24,143 bases of DNA, from the NCBI GenBank assembly GCA_002428445.1, contig DIWJ01000037.1, positions 1-24,143 on the forward strand. The letters are read 5' to 3'. This document shows positions 1-7,933 of this stretch, piece after piece. The DNA comes from Syntrophaceae bacterium UBA6109. GTDB taxonomy: Bacteria; Desulfobacterota; Syntrophia; Syntrophales; UBA6109. The notes beneath the pieces are model-generated. The model did not search any database. It saw nothing but the letters and a program-made list of their open reading frames with translations, and had not been told where the DNA came from. Every line of letters begins with the position of its first letter. The first letter of the stretch is position 1. The translations under genes and the position numbers were made by a program.

Positions 1-48
1 AGTTTTTCAACAACCTGCTAAAGAGAACAGCCAGAATTGTCTTACTTA

Positions 49-77
49 TTGACATAGAATATTGATCCTCTTATAGT
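49..77 (+). promoter_or_regulatory. sigma70-type promoter of the ankyrin-caspase locus
   Basis: TTGACA (49-54) and TATAGT (72-77) are separated by exactly 17 bases, a near-consensus housekeeping promoter. The same pair with the same spacing lies at 10284-10312 before the second caspase-like gene, and the flanking bases are also recognisably related. The promoter now reads through a broken gene fragment into the ankyrin-caspase gene. Seen directly in sequence; activity is inferred. Confidence 0.75.
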
Positions 78-121
78 CTTGCTCAGAAAGCTCTATCCCT
101 TTGCAACCCAAGGAATCGGCC

Positions 122-243
122 ATGAAAAGGGATACTATCCTGTTCATCCGCTGCTGTTCCCTCTGGCATTTGTCGTACCAGCCGTCTCATACACCGCCCG
201 TGATCTCCGCACGGCCGTCGTTATCGGCAACAGCCCCGGTTAA
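122..243 (+). pseudogene. frameshifted 5' remnant of a secreted caspase-like gene
   Basis: This stretch is homologous to the first ~40 codons of the caspase gene at 10355. It opens with the same ATG-AAA-AGG start and is preceded by a similar leader. After about ten codons the frame shifts. In the new frame it encodes PAVSYTARDLRTAVVIGNS, matching PAVSYAVPELRTALVIGNG of the intact paralogue (end of signal peptide and first strand of the caspase fold). The reading frame stops at 241-243, and similarity fades there. The ankyrin-caspase gene starts 22 bases later. It is best read as the leftover of a duplicated caspase gene whose body was lost or replaced. A 68-codon frame can be read through it but does not preserve the protein. 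Confidence 0.7.
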
Positions 244-264
244 AACCCTCTGTGGAGCGTTATT

Positions 265-1608
265 GTGGAGGTGCCTGTGCGAAGACATGGCGTATCAATC
301 ACAATAATCATGATGATCGGCCTCCTTGCAGGATGCGCGGGGCATTTAGTGACTGCGGCCGAGAAAGGTAATGACCAGGAAGTTAAAGCTCTGCTCAATG
401 GTGGAGCTGATGTGAATATCAAAGAAGGCGGTTCAACACCATTAACCAAGGCAATATGGTATCGCCATAGCAGCACGGCGAAACTGCTGATAGAGCGGGG
501 GGCAGATGTGAATCAACCAGCTGCCATGATTCATGGCTTTGACACACCGTTAATTGTTGCCGCAGTAAGGGGTAATTCTGAAATAATGAACTTGTTGATT
601 CATAAGGGTGCCGATCTGGAATATGCTCTATCCATGTGTCAGCAAAAATCCGATCTGATGCTGGTCGGCCATCACTACCAGAATTGTCAGGCCACATTAA
701 GATCGTTGAAAATCAAACAGGAAGCCGCAAAAGCTCAAGACATCTCGAAAAATGACCTCGCGAAGACGGTGCAATCCGCCGTCGAGAACGTTGCCAAAGA
801 TCAAGAAAGAAGTGCCAGACCTTCTTCTGTCAAATCAGATATCAACACGCCCTCTTTCGGTACCTCTGATCGTATTATGGCCGATGATGATCTTGCGGTC
901 ATCGTCGGGATCGAGAGCTATCAGAACCTGCCCAGGTCTGATTATTCATCCAATGACGCCAAACTGGTAAAGCAATATGTAAAGGCTCTTGGATTCAAGG
1001 AGCGGAACATCCAGGTCATTACCGATGACAAGGCAACAAAATCCTCTATCGAAAAATCTCTGGAAGCATGGCTGAAGAACAGGGTCAAGAGCAGCAGTCG
1101 GATCCTTTTCTATTACTCGGGCCATGGAGCGCCTGACCCTGCAAATGGTGAAGCTTACCTTGTTCCTTATGACGGCGACCCGAATTATCTCTCCATAACA
1201 GGTTATCCTCTTAGGCGGCTCTATGATACGCTCGGCAGGCTGCGGGCGGCCGAGGTTACGGTTGTTCTCGATTCCTGCTTTTCAGGAGCAGGTGGAAGAA
1301 GCGTGCTCGCGAAAGGCGCACGCCCTCTCGTGATGTCGGCGGCACCTTTGTCCATAACCTCCAATATGGCTGTTCTTACAGCAACGCAGGGAGCGCAGAT
1401 CAGCACATCTTCTTCCGAGAAGGGCCATGGGATCTTCACATATTATTTTCTGAAGGCGCTGAAGGACGGGAAGAAGAACATCGCCGAGATCTACGAATAT
1501 CTGAAGCCGCAGGTGGAGGATGACGCGAAGGCGATCAATGTCCAGCAGAGCCCGAGCCTGAATCCTGCGCCGGAAGAGATCGCAGGCAGATTCCAGCTCC
1601 TGAAATAA
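265..1608 (+). CDS. ankyrin-repeat, caspase-like (peptidase C14) lipoprotein
   Basis: This 447-residue protein starts at GTG 265, with GGAG seven bases upstream. The N-terminus is a short lipoprotein signal with lipobox LLAGC (Cys24). Ala at +2 would favour the outer membrane under the E. coli Lol rule. Residues ~28-125 form about three ankyrin repeats, with GADVN and GADLE turn signatures. Residues ~140-205 are a polar linker. Residues ~208-447 are a caspase p20-like domain with the catalytic pair His287 (YYSGHG) and Cys338 (VVLDSCFSG). Members of this family are cysteine endopeptidases, often cleaving after basic residues. The substrate is unknown; the ankyrin part probably binds a partner at the envelope. 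Its promoter appears to be borrowed from the remnant upstream, and a degenerate terminator repeat follows. The domain call is secure; the role is not. Confidence 0.88.
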   Translation: MEVPVRRHGVSITIIMMIGLLAGCAGHLVTAAEKGNDQEVKALLNGGADVNIKEGGSTPLTKAIWYRHSSTAKLLIERGADVNQPAAMIHGFDTPLIVAAVRGNSEIMNLLIHKGADLEYALSMCQQKSDLMLVGHHYQNCQATLRSLKIKQEAAKAQDISKNDLAKTVQSAVENVAKDQERSARPSSVKSDINTPSFGTSDRIMADDDLAVIVGIESYQNLPRSDYSSNDAKLVKQYVKALGFKERNIQVITDDKATKSSIEKSLEAWLKNRVKSSSRILFYYSGHGAPDPANGEAYLVPYDGDPNYLSITGYPLRRLYDTLGRLRAAEVTVVLDSCFSGAGGRSVLAKGARPLVMSAAPLSITSNMAVLTATQGAQISTSSSEKGHGIFTYYFLKALKDGKKNIAEIYEYLKPQVEDDAKAINVQQSPSLNPAPEEIAGRFQLLK

Positions 1609-1618
1609 CGTTGTCCAT

Positions 1619-1669
1619 CCCTCAGCTGAAGAAAGAACAGGGTTCCGAGATCAGCCTGTTTAAATCTTT
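1619..1669 (+). terminator. degenerate terminator repeat after the ankyrin-caspase gene
   Basis: AACAGG (1636-1641) can pair with CCTGTT (1655-1660), followed by TAAATCTTT. The block CCCTCAGCTgAA..AACAGGgTTCCG..TCAG..CCTGTTT aligns with the repeat at 11655-11708 after the other caspase gene, minus part of its stem. As a terminator it is weak here. Its interest is that both caspase loci share related 3' as well as 5' flanks. Confidence 0.4.
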
Positions 1670-1819
1670 GGATCGAGGAGGACTCTTTATTCCTGGAGAA
1701 TAAGCCTCGCACGCGGGGAAAATCTGCATAAAGAGATATTCAGATCCCTCATCCTAACAGGCCTTATTTCGATACGTCATTATTCGAAAATCAAAAACGA
1801 CAAACAATTTTCTTATCCA

Positions 1820-1881
1820 CCCCCCAGCTGAAAAACAACTCAGGGGGTCCCAGCATGGATCCCGATCCATGCTCGCAGGGA
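1820..1881 (-). terminator. probable terminator of the leftward lipoprotein gene; third copy of the repeat
   Basis: On the minus strand the inverted repeat AGCATGGATC/GATCCATGCT (1873-1852) is extended by TCCC/GGGA across a small bulge. It is followed by GACCCCCTGAGTTGTTTTTC, giving a five-T run at 1835-1831. The flank resembles the repeats at 1619 and 11655. It sits 33 bases beyond the lipoprotein stop codon. Confidence 0.55.
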
Positions 1882-1913
1882 AGTCGAATAAGTCCGCGGT
1901 GGGATCCGTACGC

Positions 1914-2783
1914 TTAATAGAGTTCACCGAATTTTTTTGCGTCGATCTTGTCTTCCAAAAATGCATCGAGGATTTTCGAACGGGGGGTCCTTCCGCCCTC
2001 CTCAAGCGCCCGGCTCAACTGCTCCACCGAGATGGCGCCCTTCTCGAAAGCGTCTTTGAGCTTTACCCTGACCGACGCCAAGTCCACCGGAGGCTGGGCA
2101 ACCGCTCCCGTCGGCGCAGTCCCGGCCGGCTGAGGGGGTCCGCCTGAATCGCCGGACCTGTTCTTCGCATACGCCCGGATCTCCCCGGAATCTGCAAGAC
2201 TGCGGGTAGCCTTGAGAAGTGTATCATTCACCGCGGACGCCATCACATCCGCCCAGTTGTCAATATAGGCACTCTCGGAGTAGACTGCCTGGAAGGTTTT
2301 TTTTGTCTCCGTCGCCGTTTCGTCGGAGAACAAGACATTGCCGGCGGCATCGGTCACCGTATTTTTCAGGTGCAATTGCGCGATCAGCGTCTGTTGGGAG
2401 AGGCTTTGTGCGCCGGGTTCAAATGAAAAATCCTTGATCGACGGTGTACAGATCAGATCAACTCCAGAAGGATAGGATTTGCCGGTAAACATATCGGCCC
2501 TGTCAAATACTGCAGGAAAGATATTCTGCGCGGCGTTCTTCATCAACTTGCCGAAAGGAATGGTTTGGGTCATCGTGTTGCTTTCAGCCGCGGGATTGAC
2601 CCATGTCTTCGTGAGCGTGTAATTCTCATCGGGCAGAAGAATCGCCACCTTCAGCGGAATCTTGACTCCTGATAATCCCGCCGTGTCGACCGAAATGACC
2701 TTCTCCGGAATCGTATAGGTCACGGCGCATCCGGAAACTGCAAATAGCGCAAGGGAAAGCAGAGAGAAGAAGTTTTTACTCAT
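1914..2783 (-). CDS. lipoprotein of unknown function with a short C-terminal helical repeat
   Basis: This 289-residue protein has a classic lipoprotein signal: MSKNFF, a hydrophobic stretch, then VSGC with Cys19. Ala at +2 suggests the outer membrane. Residues ~30-195 look like a mixed alpha/beta domain with no motif I recognise. Residues ~205-235 are a Pro/Gly/Ala-rich linker. The last ~50 residues hold two short amphipathic units (around LKDAFEKGAISVEQL and LDAFLEDKIDAKKF) that resemble the SHOCT type of short C-terminal helical domain. AAAGG lies just before the ATG. The 5' leader carries the tRNA-Arg fragment described separately, so the gene's upstream region has been rearranged. I do not assign a function. 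Confidence 0.72.
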   Translation of the reverse strand: MSKNFFSLLSLALFAVSGCAVTYTIPEKVISVDTAGLSGVKIPLKVAILLPDENYTLTKTWVNPAAESNTMTQTIPFGKLMKNAAQNIFPAVFDRADMFTGKSYPSGVDLICTPSIKDFSFEPGAQSLSQQTLIAQLHLKNTVTDAAGNVLFSDETATETKKTFQAVYSESAYIDNWADVMASAVNDTLLKATRSLADSGEIRAYAKNRSGDSGGPPQPAGTAPTGAVAQPPVDLASVRVKLKDAFEKGAISVEQLSRALEEGGRTPRSKILDAFLEDKIDAKKFGELY

Positions 2784-2836
2784 AACCTTTAATACAACTC
2801 CCCGAATTACGAATCACCGATTTGGTCGTCCAGAAA

Positions 2837-2860
2837 CAGGGGCCTTCGGATTCGTAGTCC
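2837..2860 (-). repeat. exact 24-base copy of the tRNA-Arg(ACG) anticodon region (att-like)
   Basis: These 24 bases are identical, in the same orientation, to 11737-11760 inside tRNA-Arg(ACG). They cover part of the anticodon stem, the whole anticodon loop, the 3' stem, the variable loop and the first T-stem bases. Similarity continues with small gaps for about six bases on the right. The acceptor, D-arm and T-arm are absent, so this is not a tRNA gene. An exact copy of this length suggests an integration attachment site or recombination scar. Confidence 0.7.
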
Positions 2861-3013
2861 TGACCTCAAAAAAATTACCTGCAGACGCAAAGGAAAGCCG
2901 ATTCAACTGACATATAACGGATTGTTTATGCATATGAATTCATCACCGGTGGATGAACCTTCCATTCTGACTCGTGTTCAAGATCCCGATTCGGCTGAAT
3001 CCGATGCCTGCCG

Positions 3014-3922
3014 TTAATGTTGATCATTGTGGCTCTTTGGCCCGATGACGGCAGCTACATCCTTCACGATTCCAAAGGCCCTTTCCAGATCGAACTCGCG
3101 GAAATCCTTTTCGCGCAGGACCGTCTTCAATTCCCTGTCGAGCTGTCGTTGAAGCATGGATAAACGCTCCGAAGACACGTCAAGAGGTTCATTGCCGGGA
3201 ACGGCGAGCTTTTCTCTGACGAGTTTGATCATATTTTTCGCCAGCGGCAGGAAATCTCGCTTTCGCACGGCATAATCGATATCGTAGAAATCACGAATGG
3301 CCACTTCACGTCGCGACAGGGCTGCCCGCAGCTTTTCCGCCATTGCCTCGTCCCAGGAAATACAGTGTATCGACATCGGCGGAATGATTGGTTTCCCGGA
3401 TATGGGATTAAGGAGAAGCGTTTGGGAAGGCTCCGTCACTGGTTGTGTCAGCAGCGGTTCGCGCAATCCCAACTCAATCTTGATCGTTTCCTCCTGGGGG
3501 TTAATCAACGATCTATAACCGACGACGGCAATATACTGGGTCGAATTGTTTGCGCCCATAAGCGGCTTGACGATCCGGAAGGTGCCTATTTTCTTCGACA
3601 GTTGAGAAATGGCCTCTTTTAGTCCTTCCGCCATCAGGCTGCGTTTGGACCGGGGAGTGGCGTACGGTACCGGGATGATGAAATCCAGATCCTCGCTGAG
3701 TCGATAGAACCCGGCGTGAACTTTTGCCAGATAAGTCCCCCCTTTGAACACGAGCGAACTATCCGCTGCCGACAGGTACCCGAGCAGTAGTGTGCAGAAA
3801 TAATCCTTTTCGATCAAGCGAGGGGAAAACCGGGTTTCCGACGCCGTAAAACGAACGGCTTCCTCAAACCGTTCAGCATCTTCATGAAGCCGCGGCAATG
3901 ACGGTGGCTCAGGTCTGGTCAT
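3014..3922 (-). CDS. abiEii: AbiEii-type nucleotidyltransferase toxin
   Basis: This 302-residue protein belongs to the AbiEii/AbiGii family (DUF1814, nucleotidyltransferase fold). Visible motifs are EKDY (38-41), the FKGGT glycine loop (59-63) and RLSEDLDF (74-81), whose acidic residues are the presumed metal ligands. The length is normal for the family. Characterised members are GTP-binding or tRNA-modifying nucleotidyltransferases that stop growth in type IV toxin-antitoxin systems and can abort phage infection. Its ATG lies inside the last codons of the upstream antitoxin gene (14-base overlap), so translation is probably coupled. The motifs appear intact. The family is clear; the exact substrate is not known here. 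Confidence 0.9.
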   Translation of the reverse strand: MTRPEPPSLPRLHEDAERFEEAVRFTASETRFSPRLIEKDYFCTLLLGYLSAADSSLVFKGGTYLAKVHAGFYRLSEDLDFIIPVPYATPRSKRSLMAEGLKEAISQLSKKIGTFRIVKPLMGANNSTQYIAVVGYRSLINPQEETIKIELGLREPLLTQPVTEPSQTLLLNPISGKPIIPPMSIHCISWDEAMAEKLRAALSRREVAIRDFYDIDYAVRKRDFLPLAKNMIKLVREKLAVPGNEPLDVSSERLSMLQRQLDRELKTVLREKDFREFDLERAFGIVKDVAAVIGPKSHNDQH

Positions 3923-4709
3923 TCAGCACAACCCCCCAGCGGCGGTCGATCTTGCCCCGTTTCGGTTTCGTCGGGATCCACGGGATCAGGCCCGTGGACG
4001 GCGACAAGACCTTTTCCAGCTTTCGCAGCAGGCTGGGCTCCGCGCCTTGTATTTCCAGAAGGGCTCCAATCCGTCGTATGGAGCCCTTGTCACCGTAACG
4101 CAAGGCCACATCCACGAACTCAGCCGCACCGACACGATTCGCGGCCAGTTCTCCTCGAATCCAATCATAGCCGCGGGGAAGCGAATTGAACCGGGACCAG
4201 TCGTACACGGCGTCCACCAGCGTCCGCACCCGCGAACTGTAGACGGCGATCTGACCTTCGGCGGTTTGCAGCTCCTCTGTTTCGCCCAGCCTTTCGTCCG
4301 ACACCTTGATCAGGGTCAGTTCGACCGCGCCGATCGTCCGATCGCCGGAGATCCGGTTATTGTATGCGTAGACCCGGTTGGGAATCTGATCATCAAAACC
4401 AAAGCGGTTGAAGGCGTTCGGTCCACAGATTTGGTAACGCCCACCGCTGTCTCCGATAAGCGTATTTAGCGCTAGGGCCTCGTCCGGGGTCCAGGAAGCA
4501 CCGAGAGGCAGCCGCGCCGGCACGAGATAGAACCCGGGGCGGACCCTTGCGATCAATCCCCCGCGCATCATCCGACGGAACAGTTCCCGTTCCTGTTCAC
4601 GGCTCAACTGTAGCGGATCGGTCAATTCTCCGGTTTTAGCTGTCTGACGCTTACGCATCTGCAGATAGGCAAGCATCTGCATTTCCTGCTTTCCCAATTT
4701 CGTTTTCAT
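3909..4709 (-). CDS. abiEi: AbiEi-type antitoxin / transcriptional autorepressor
   Basis: The 266-residue product has the AbiEi antitoxin layout. Residues ~5-60 form a winged-helix region ending in the RVRPGFYLVP hairpin typical of the family. The rest is the C-terminal antitoxin domain (for example CGPNAFNRFGFD and the YDWSRF segment). In type IV systems this protein counteracts the toxin without stably binding it and represses its own promoter. It is first in the operon and overlaps abiEii by 14 bases. A consensus-like promoter puts the expected transcription start at or next to this ATG, giving a leaderless mRNA. Alternatively Met12, preceded by AGGA at seven bases, could be the real start. 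Confidence 0.87.
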   Translation of the reverse strand: MKTKLGKQEMQMLAYLQMRKRQTAKTGELTDPLQLSREQERELFRRMMRGGLIARVRPGFYLVPARLPLGASWTPDEALALNTLIGDSGGRYQICGPNAFNRFGFDDQIPNRVYAYNNRISGDRTIGAVELTLIKVSDERLGETEELQTAEGQIAVYSSRVRTLVDAVYDWSRFNSLPRGYDWIRGELAANRVGAAEFVDVALRYGDKGSIRRIGALLEIQGAEPSLLRKLEKVLSPSTGLIPWIPTKPKRGKIDRRWGVVLNDQT

Positions 4710-4715
4710 GGATGC

Positions 4716-4743
4716 ATTGTATTTCTTTTAGATGGTTTGTCAA
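4716..4743 (-). promoter_or_regulatory. promoter of the abiE operon
   Basis: On the minus strand TTGACA (4743-4738) and TACAAT (4721-4716) are 16 bases apart. Only six bases separate the -10 box from the annotated ATG, so transcription would begin at about the A of the start codon. An AbiEi operator would be expected here, but I could not define one beyond the short palindrome ATGCAT at 4712-4717. Confidence 0.65.
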
Positions 4744-4867
4744 GCCGGCTGTGCGAAATAGAATGTTCTCACTCTATGGTCCTTTCGAACGGTATTCAAT
4801 AAGCTCGGGATAGCCCGGACGAAGACAAAGAAATAAGAATAGATGTCCCCTCCCTTCAAGGCATTCC

Positions 4868-4901
4868 CCTCAATATATTGAGGCTCCGCTATGTATTGAG
4901 G
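4868..4901. promoter_or_regulatory. operator-like palindrome with an extra half-site
   Basis: CCTCAATATATTGAGG (4868-4883) is a perfect 16-base palindrome. Its half-site TATTGAGG recurs at 4894-4901, 18 bases after the first (4876). A palindrome plus a spaced direct half-site is typical of a dimeric regulator's site. It lies ~125 bases upstream of the abiE promoter and ~330 bases before the HD-GYP gene, so its target is uncertain. Confidence 0.4.
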
Positions 4902-5047
4902 CCAAATGAATCTTTTCACCCGTTTCCGATGTGCTCTCCTGTCACAATAACCTATTGTTATTAAAGCAGAATTGTAACATCTTGACTTTATTCGGCTATT
5001 GGCAGGTTTCTTGCTTTTTCTACAATTGTTTCCGTCTCAGTTAACCA

Positions 5048-5167
5048 CCACCGACTTTGTCGGTGGCTTTAGAAGGAAGGTTAAATTTCCAACGGCGCGC
5101 CAACAGTGTTGGCTCGCTAAATGAGTGGGGCCTCCGCCCCCCACCCCACCCCTGACGATGTCAGGGG
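5048..5167. repeat. cluster of four short strong hairpins (REP-like or structured RNA)
   Basis: Four stem-loops follow each other: CCACCGAC-ttt-GTCGGTGG (5048-5066), GCCAAC-agt-GTTGGC (5099-5113), GTGGGG/CCCCAC (5125-5144) and CCCCTGAC-gat-GTCAGGGG (5149-5167). The first and last have perfect 8-base stems with three-base loops. No reading frame covers them. They could be a REP-type element, the 5' UTR structure of the HD-GYP gene, or a small RNA. It matches no riboswitch class I recognise. Confidence 0.55.
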
Positions 5168-5230
5168 ATTAGCGGAGATTTAAGGCGAATTCTTCTCAAT
5201 GCGGTTCGCGGCCTGTCTCGTGGTGACCTT

Positions 5231-7873
5231 GTGAAAGATGATCAAAAGACAAAGAAGCAGCTCGTAGGTGAACTGAGGGACTTACGTTCGCAAAATGCCG
5301 CGCTGGAAAAATCAGCAAGTCCAGAGAAATACAGGAGTCTGGTAGAAAATCTCAGAGATGTCATCTGTGAATTGGACAGTCAGGGTGTGATCCTTTATAT
5401 CAGTCCGGCCGTCCGGGATATGCTGGGATTTGACTCGACTGAAATCATCGGGAAGAACTTCACCGAGTTGGTGTATAAAGATGATCTGAGTCGTCTGGAG
5501 AAGTGGTATTCTGAGCTCCGCAAAGGTCGAGAATCTCCATCTGAGTATAGAATCATTGATAAATCCGGTGAGCCTAGATGGACGCAGACGCGAGTCAGAC
5601 CAATCATGGAAGACAATCAGTTCAGGGGTGCCCGCGGAATACTCTTGGACGTAACGAAACAAAAGCAGGCGGAGGAAGCACTTAACAAGGCCAAGACATT
5701 ACTAGATAAAACATTTTCCAGCATAGAGGAAGCAATTATTATAGTAGATTCAAACACTCGAAGGATCATTGCTTGCAATCACGCGACAGAGGTTATCTTC
5801 GGCTTTGGAGAGAAAGACCTGATTGGTTGCAGCACCGATGTCTTGCATGTGGATAAATTATCGTACGAACTTTTTGGTCAAGAACTCTTTCCTGCTCTGG
5901 ACGCAAATGGAGTGTTTCGTACCGAATTTCAAATGAGACGAAAAGACGGAAGCGTCTTTCCCACCGAGAATACGGTAACAGAAATTCTCGATGACTTAGG
6001 CCACCGGACCAGTGTCGTAAGTTTGGTCCGCGACATTACCGACCGCAGGATGGCCGCGAAAAAATTGAAGCAAACAAACATCTTTCTTGATTCGATCATC
6101 GAGAATATTCCGAATATGATCTTCCTCAAGAATGCCAGAGATCTCCGGTTCATCCGGTTGAACCGGGCGGGAGAGGATCTGCTGGGTTATTCTAGGGACA
6201 ACCTACTGGGGAAGAGCGATTACGATTTCTTTCCAAAGGAACAGGCCGACCACTTTACGAAGAAGGATCGGGAGGTTCTAAACGGAAAGGAGGTTGTGGA
6301 TATCCCGGAAGAATCGCTGCAGACCCGCACCAAGGGAGAGCGCATCGTGCACACAAAGAAGGTGCCGCTCCTGGACGAGAAAGGAGAACCCGAGTTTCTA
6401 CTTGGGATCTCGGAGGACATCACCGAGCGTAATAAGATGGACGAGAAGCTGCGGCAACGTGACATCCAACTAAAGAAACTTACTTCCTGGGCGCCCGGAA
6501 TGATGTATCAGTTTACGAAGAGGACTGACGGAACATTATGCGTGCCGTTCACCACAGAAGCTGTCAAAGATATTTTTGGATGTTCACCAGAAGATATACG
6601 CGAGGATTATTCTCCAATTGCCAGAGTAATATTGCCCGAGGATTTAGATAAAGTTATTGACTCCATTGAATACTCAGCCAAACATCTGACTATCTGGGCA
6701 TTGGAATATAGAGTACAGATTCCGGGTCAATCAATCAGGTGGATATTAGGCAAATCAACACCCGAGAAGTTGGCTGATGGTAGCATAACCTGGTATGGCT
6801 TCAATACTGACATCACCGAGACCAAGAAGGCGGAGGAGGCGCTGCGGCATGAAAAGATACTTTATGAGGATTTGGTAACCACTCAACCCTCAGGCGTTTA
6901 CCGCTTGCGTGTCAAGTTCCGCGGCGATTGGCAAGCAGAAAAATGGAGATCGATGATGGAATCTACGTATTCCGTTGATATGGCCAGTGACCGCTATTGC
7001 AACATTTTAGGCATATCACACGAAGAGTTCGTAGCCAATCCTGGGGTCGTACCTGATAGGATCCATCCTGACGATAAACAGGATTTCAACGCGAAAAACG
7101 CGCAAGCGATGACCAGTCTGAGTCCTTTTACATGGGAGGGGCGAATAACCCGCCATCACCAAACCAGATGGGTTCATCTTGAATCAATTCCCCGTGTGCT
7201 AGATTCCGAAACTGTTCTCTGGACGGGCATTGTTTATGATATCACCGACCGCAAGCGGACGGAGGAGCATCTCCAGCAGACCCTCGGAAGTCTCAGGAAG
7301 GCTGTTGCAACCACCATTCAGGTCATGGTGTCTGCCGTAGAAGCAAGAGATCCCTATACCGCTGGTCACCAGGTTCGAGTTGCCGATCTTGCCCGTGCTA
7401 TTGCCACAGAGATGGGACTGCCCCAAGAGCAAATCAATGGCATCCATATGGCCGGCACCATCCATGACCTTGGAAAACTGTCCATCCCCGCGGAGATATT
7501 ATCCAAACCGACGAAGCTGTCGGAAAACGAGTTTTCCCTAATTAAAGAACACTCAAGGGGTGGATACGAGATTCTGAAGAACGTGGAATCCCCGTGGCCG
7601 CTTGCACAAATTGTCTATCAGCATCATGAACGGATGGATGGTTCAGGCTATCCCAGAAATCTGAAAGGGAATGACATTCTGATAGAGGCCCGCATTATGG
7701 CTGTTGCTGACGTGGTGGAATCCATGGCTTCACACCGACCTTATCGTCCAGCTATAGGCATTGAGGCAGCCCTTGAGGAGATCGAAAAGAATAAGGGAAT
7801 CCTTTATGACGACGCGGTTGCAGATGCCTGCCTGAGACTATTCCGGGAAAAAGGGTTTCAACTTCTATCTTGA
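5231..7873 (+). CDS. multi-PAS HD-GYP cyclic-di-GMP phosphodiesterase (motif intact)
   Basis: This 880-residue cytoplasmic protein shows no membrane segment or signal peptide. After a short coiled coil come five PAS/PAC sensor units at about 33-150, 155-280, 282-405, 412-540 and 545-680, several ending in DITE/DITD linkers. Residues ~690-880 are an HD-GYP domain with HDLGK (His745-Asp746) and HHERMDGSGYP (His798 onward), the full metal-binding and signature motif. It should hydrolyse cyclic-di-GMP to pGpG or GMP, so the PAS array probably tunes second-messenger levels. The start is GTG 5231 behind a weak GGTGA; upstream in-frame codons offer nothing better. The stop is 60 bases before the preferred start of the next HD-GYP gene, so the pair is probably one transcript. 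Confidence 0.9.
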   Translation: MKDDQKTKKQLVGELRDLRSQNAALEKSASPEKYRSLVENLRDVICELDSQGVILYISPAVRDMLGFDSTEIIGKNFTELVYKDDLSRLEKWYSELRKGRESPSEYRIIDKSGEPRWTQTRVRPIMEDNQFRGARGILLDVTKQKQAEEALNKAKTLLDKTFSSIEEAIIIVDSNTRRIIACNHATEVIFGFGEKDLIGCSTDVLHVDKLSYELFGQELFPALDANGVFRTEFQMRRKDGSVFPTENTVTEILDDLGHRTSVVSLVRDITDRRMAAKKLKQTNIFLDSIIENIPNMIFLKNARDLRFIRLNRAGEDLLGYSRDNLLGKSDYDFFPKEQADHFTKKDREVLNGKEVVDIPEESLQTRTKGERIVHTKKVPLLDEKGEPEFLLGISEDITERNKMDEKLRQRDIQLKKLTSWAPGMMYQFTKRTDGTLCVPFTTEAVKDIFGCSPEDIREDYSPIARVILPEDLDKVIDSIEYSAKHLTIWALEYRVQIPGQSIRWILGKSTPEKLADGSITWYGFNTDITETKKAEEALRHEKILYEDLVTTQPSGVYRLRVKFRGDWQAEKWRSMMESTYSVDMASDRYCNILGISHEEFVANPGVVPDRIHPDDKQDFNAKNAQAMTSLSPFTWEGRITRHHQTRWVHLESIPRVLDSETVLWTGIVYDITDRKRTEEHLQQTLGSLRKAVATTIQVMVSAVEARDPYTAGHQVRVADLARAIATEMGLPQEQINGIHMAGTIHDLGKLSIPAEILSKPTKLSENEFSLIKEHSRGGYEILKNVESPWPLAQIVYQHHERMDGSGYPRNLKGNDILIEARIMAVADVVESMASHRPYRPAIGIEAALEEIEKNKGILYDDAVADACLRLFREKGFQLLS

Positions 7874-7933
7874 GAGCAAAGATCATCAAGTATGAGCACT
7901 CATTGTGCCCATAAACCGTGGGCAGGGGGGGAA

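Larger units (their letters stand above)
1609..1913. other. intergenic region between convergent genes, with two copies of a terminator-type repeat
   Basis: No convincing gene is seen in this stretch. It lies between the convergent ankyrin-caspase and lipoprotein genes. It holds one copy of the CAGCTgAA-type repeat at each end (1619-1669 and 1820-1881), listed separately. The middle (about 1670-1819) shows nothing I can assign. Confidence 0.5.
4744..5230. other. long intergenic region between divergent abiE and HD-GYP genes
   Basis: No gene is evident. From left to right it holds a small CGGG/CCCG hairpin near 4805, a perfect 16-base palindrome with an extra half-site (4868-4901), an AATAAC/GTTATT inverted repeat (4946-4962), and a run of strong hairpins (5048-5167). 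I could not find a convincing -35/-10 pair for the HD-GYP gene. Confidence 0.5.
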
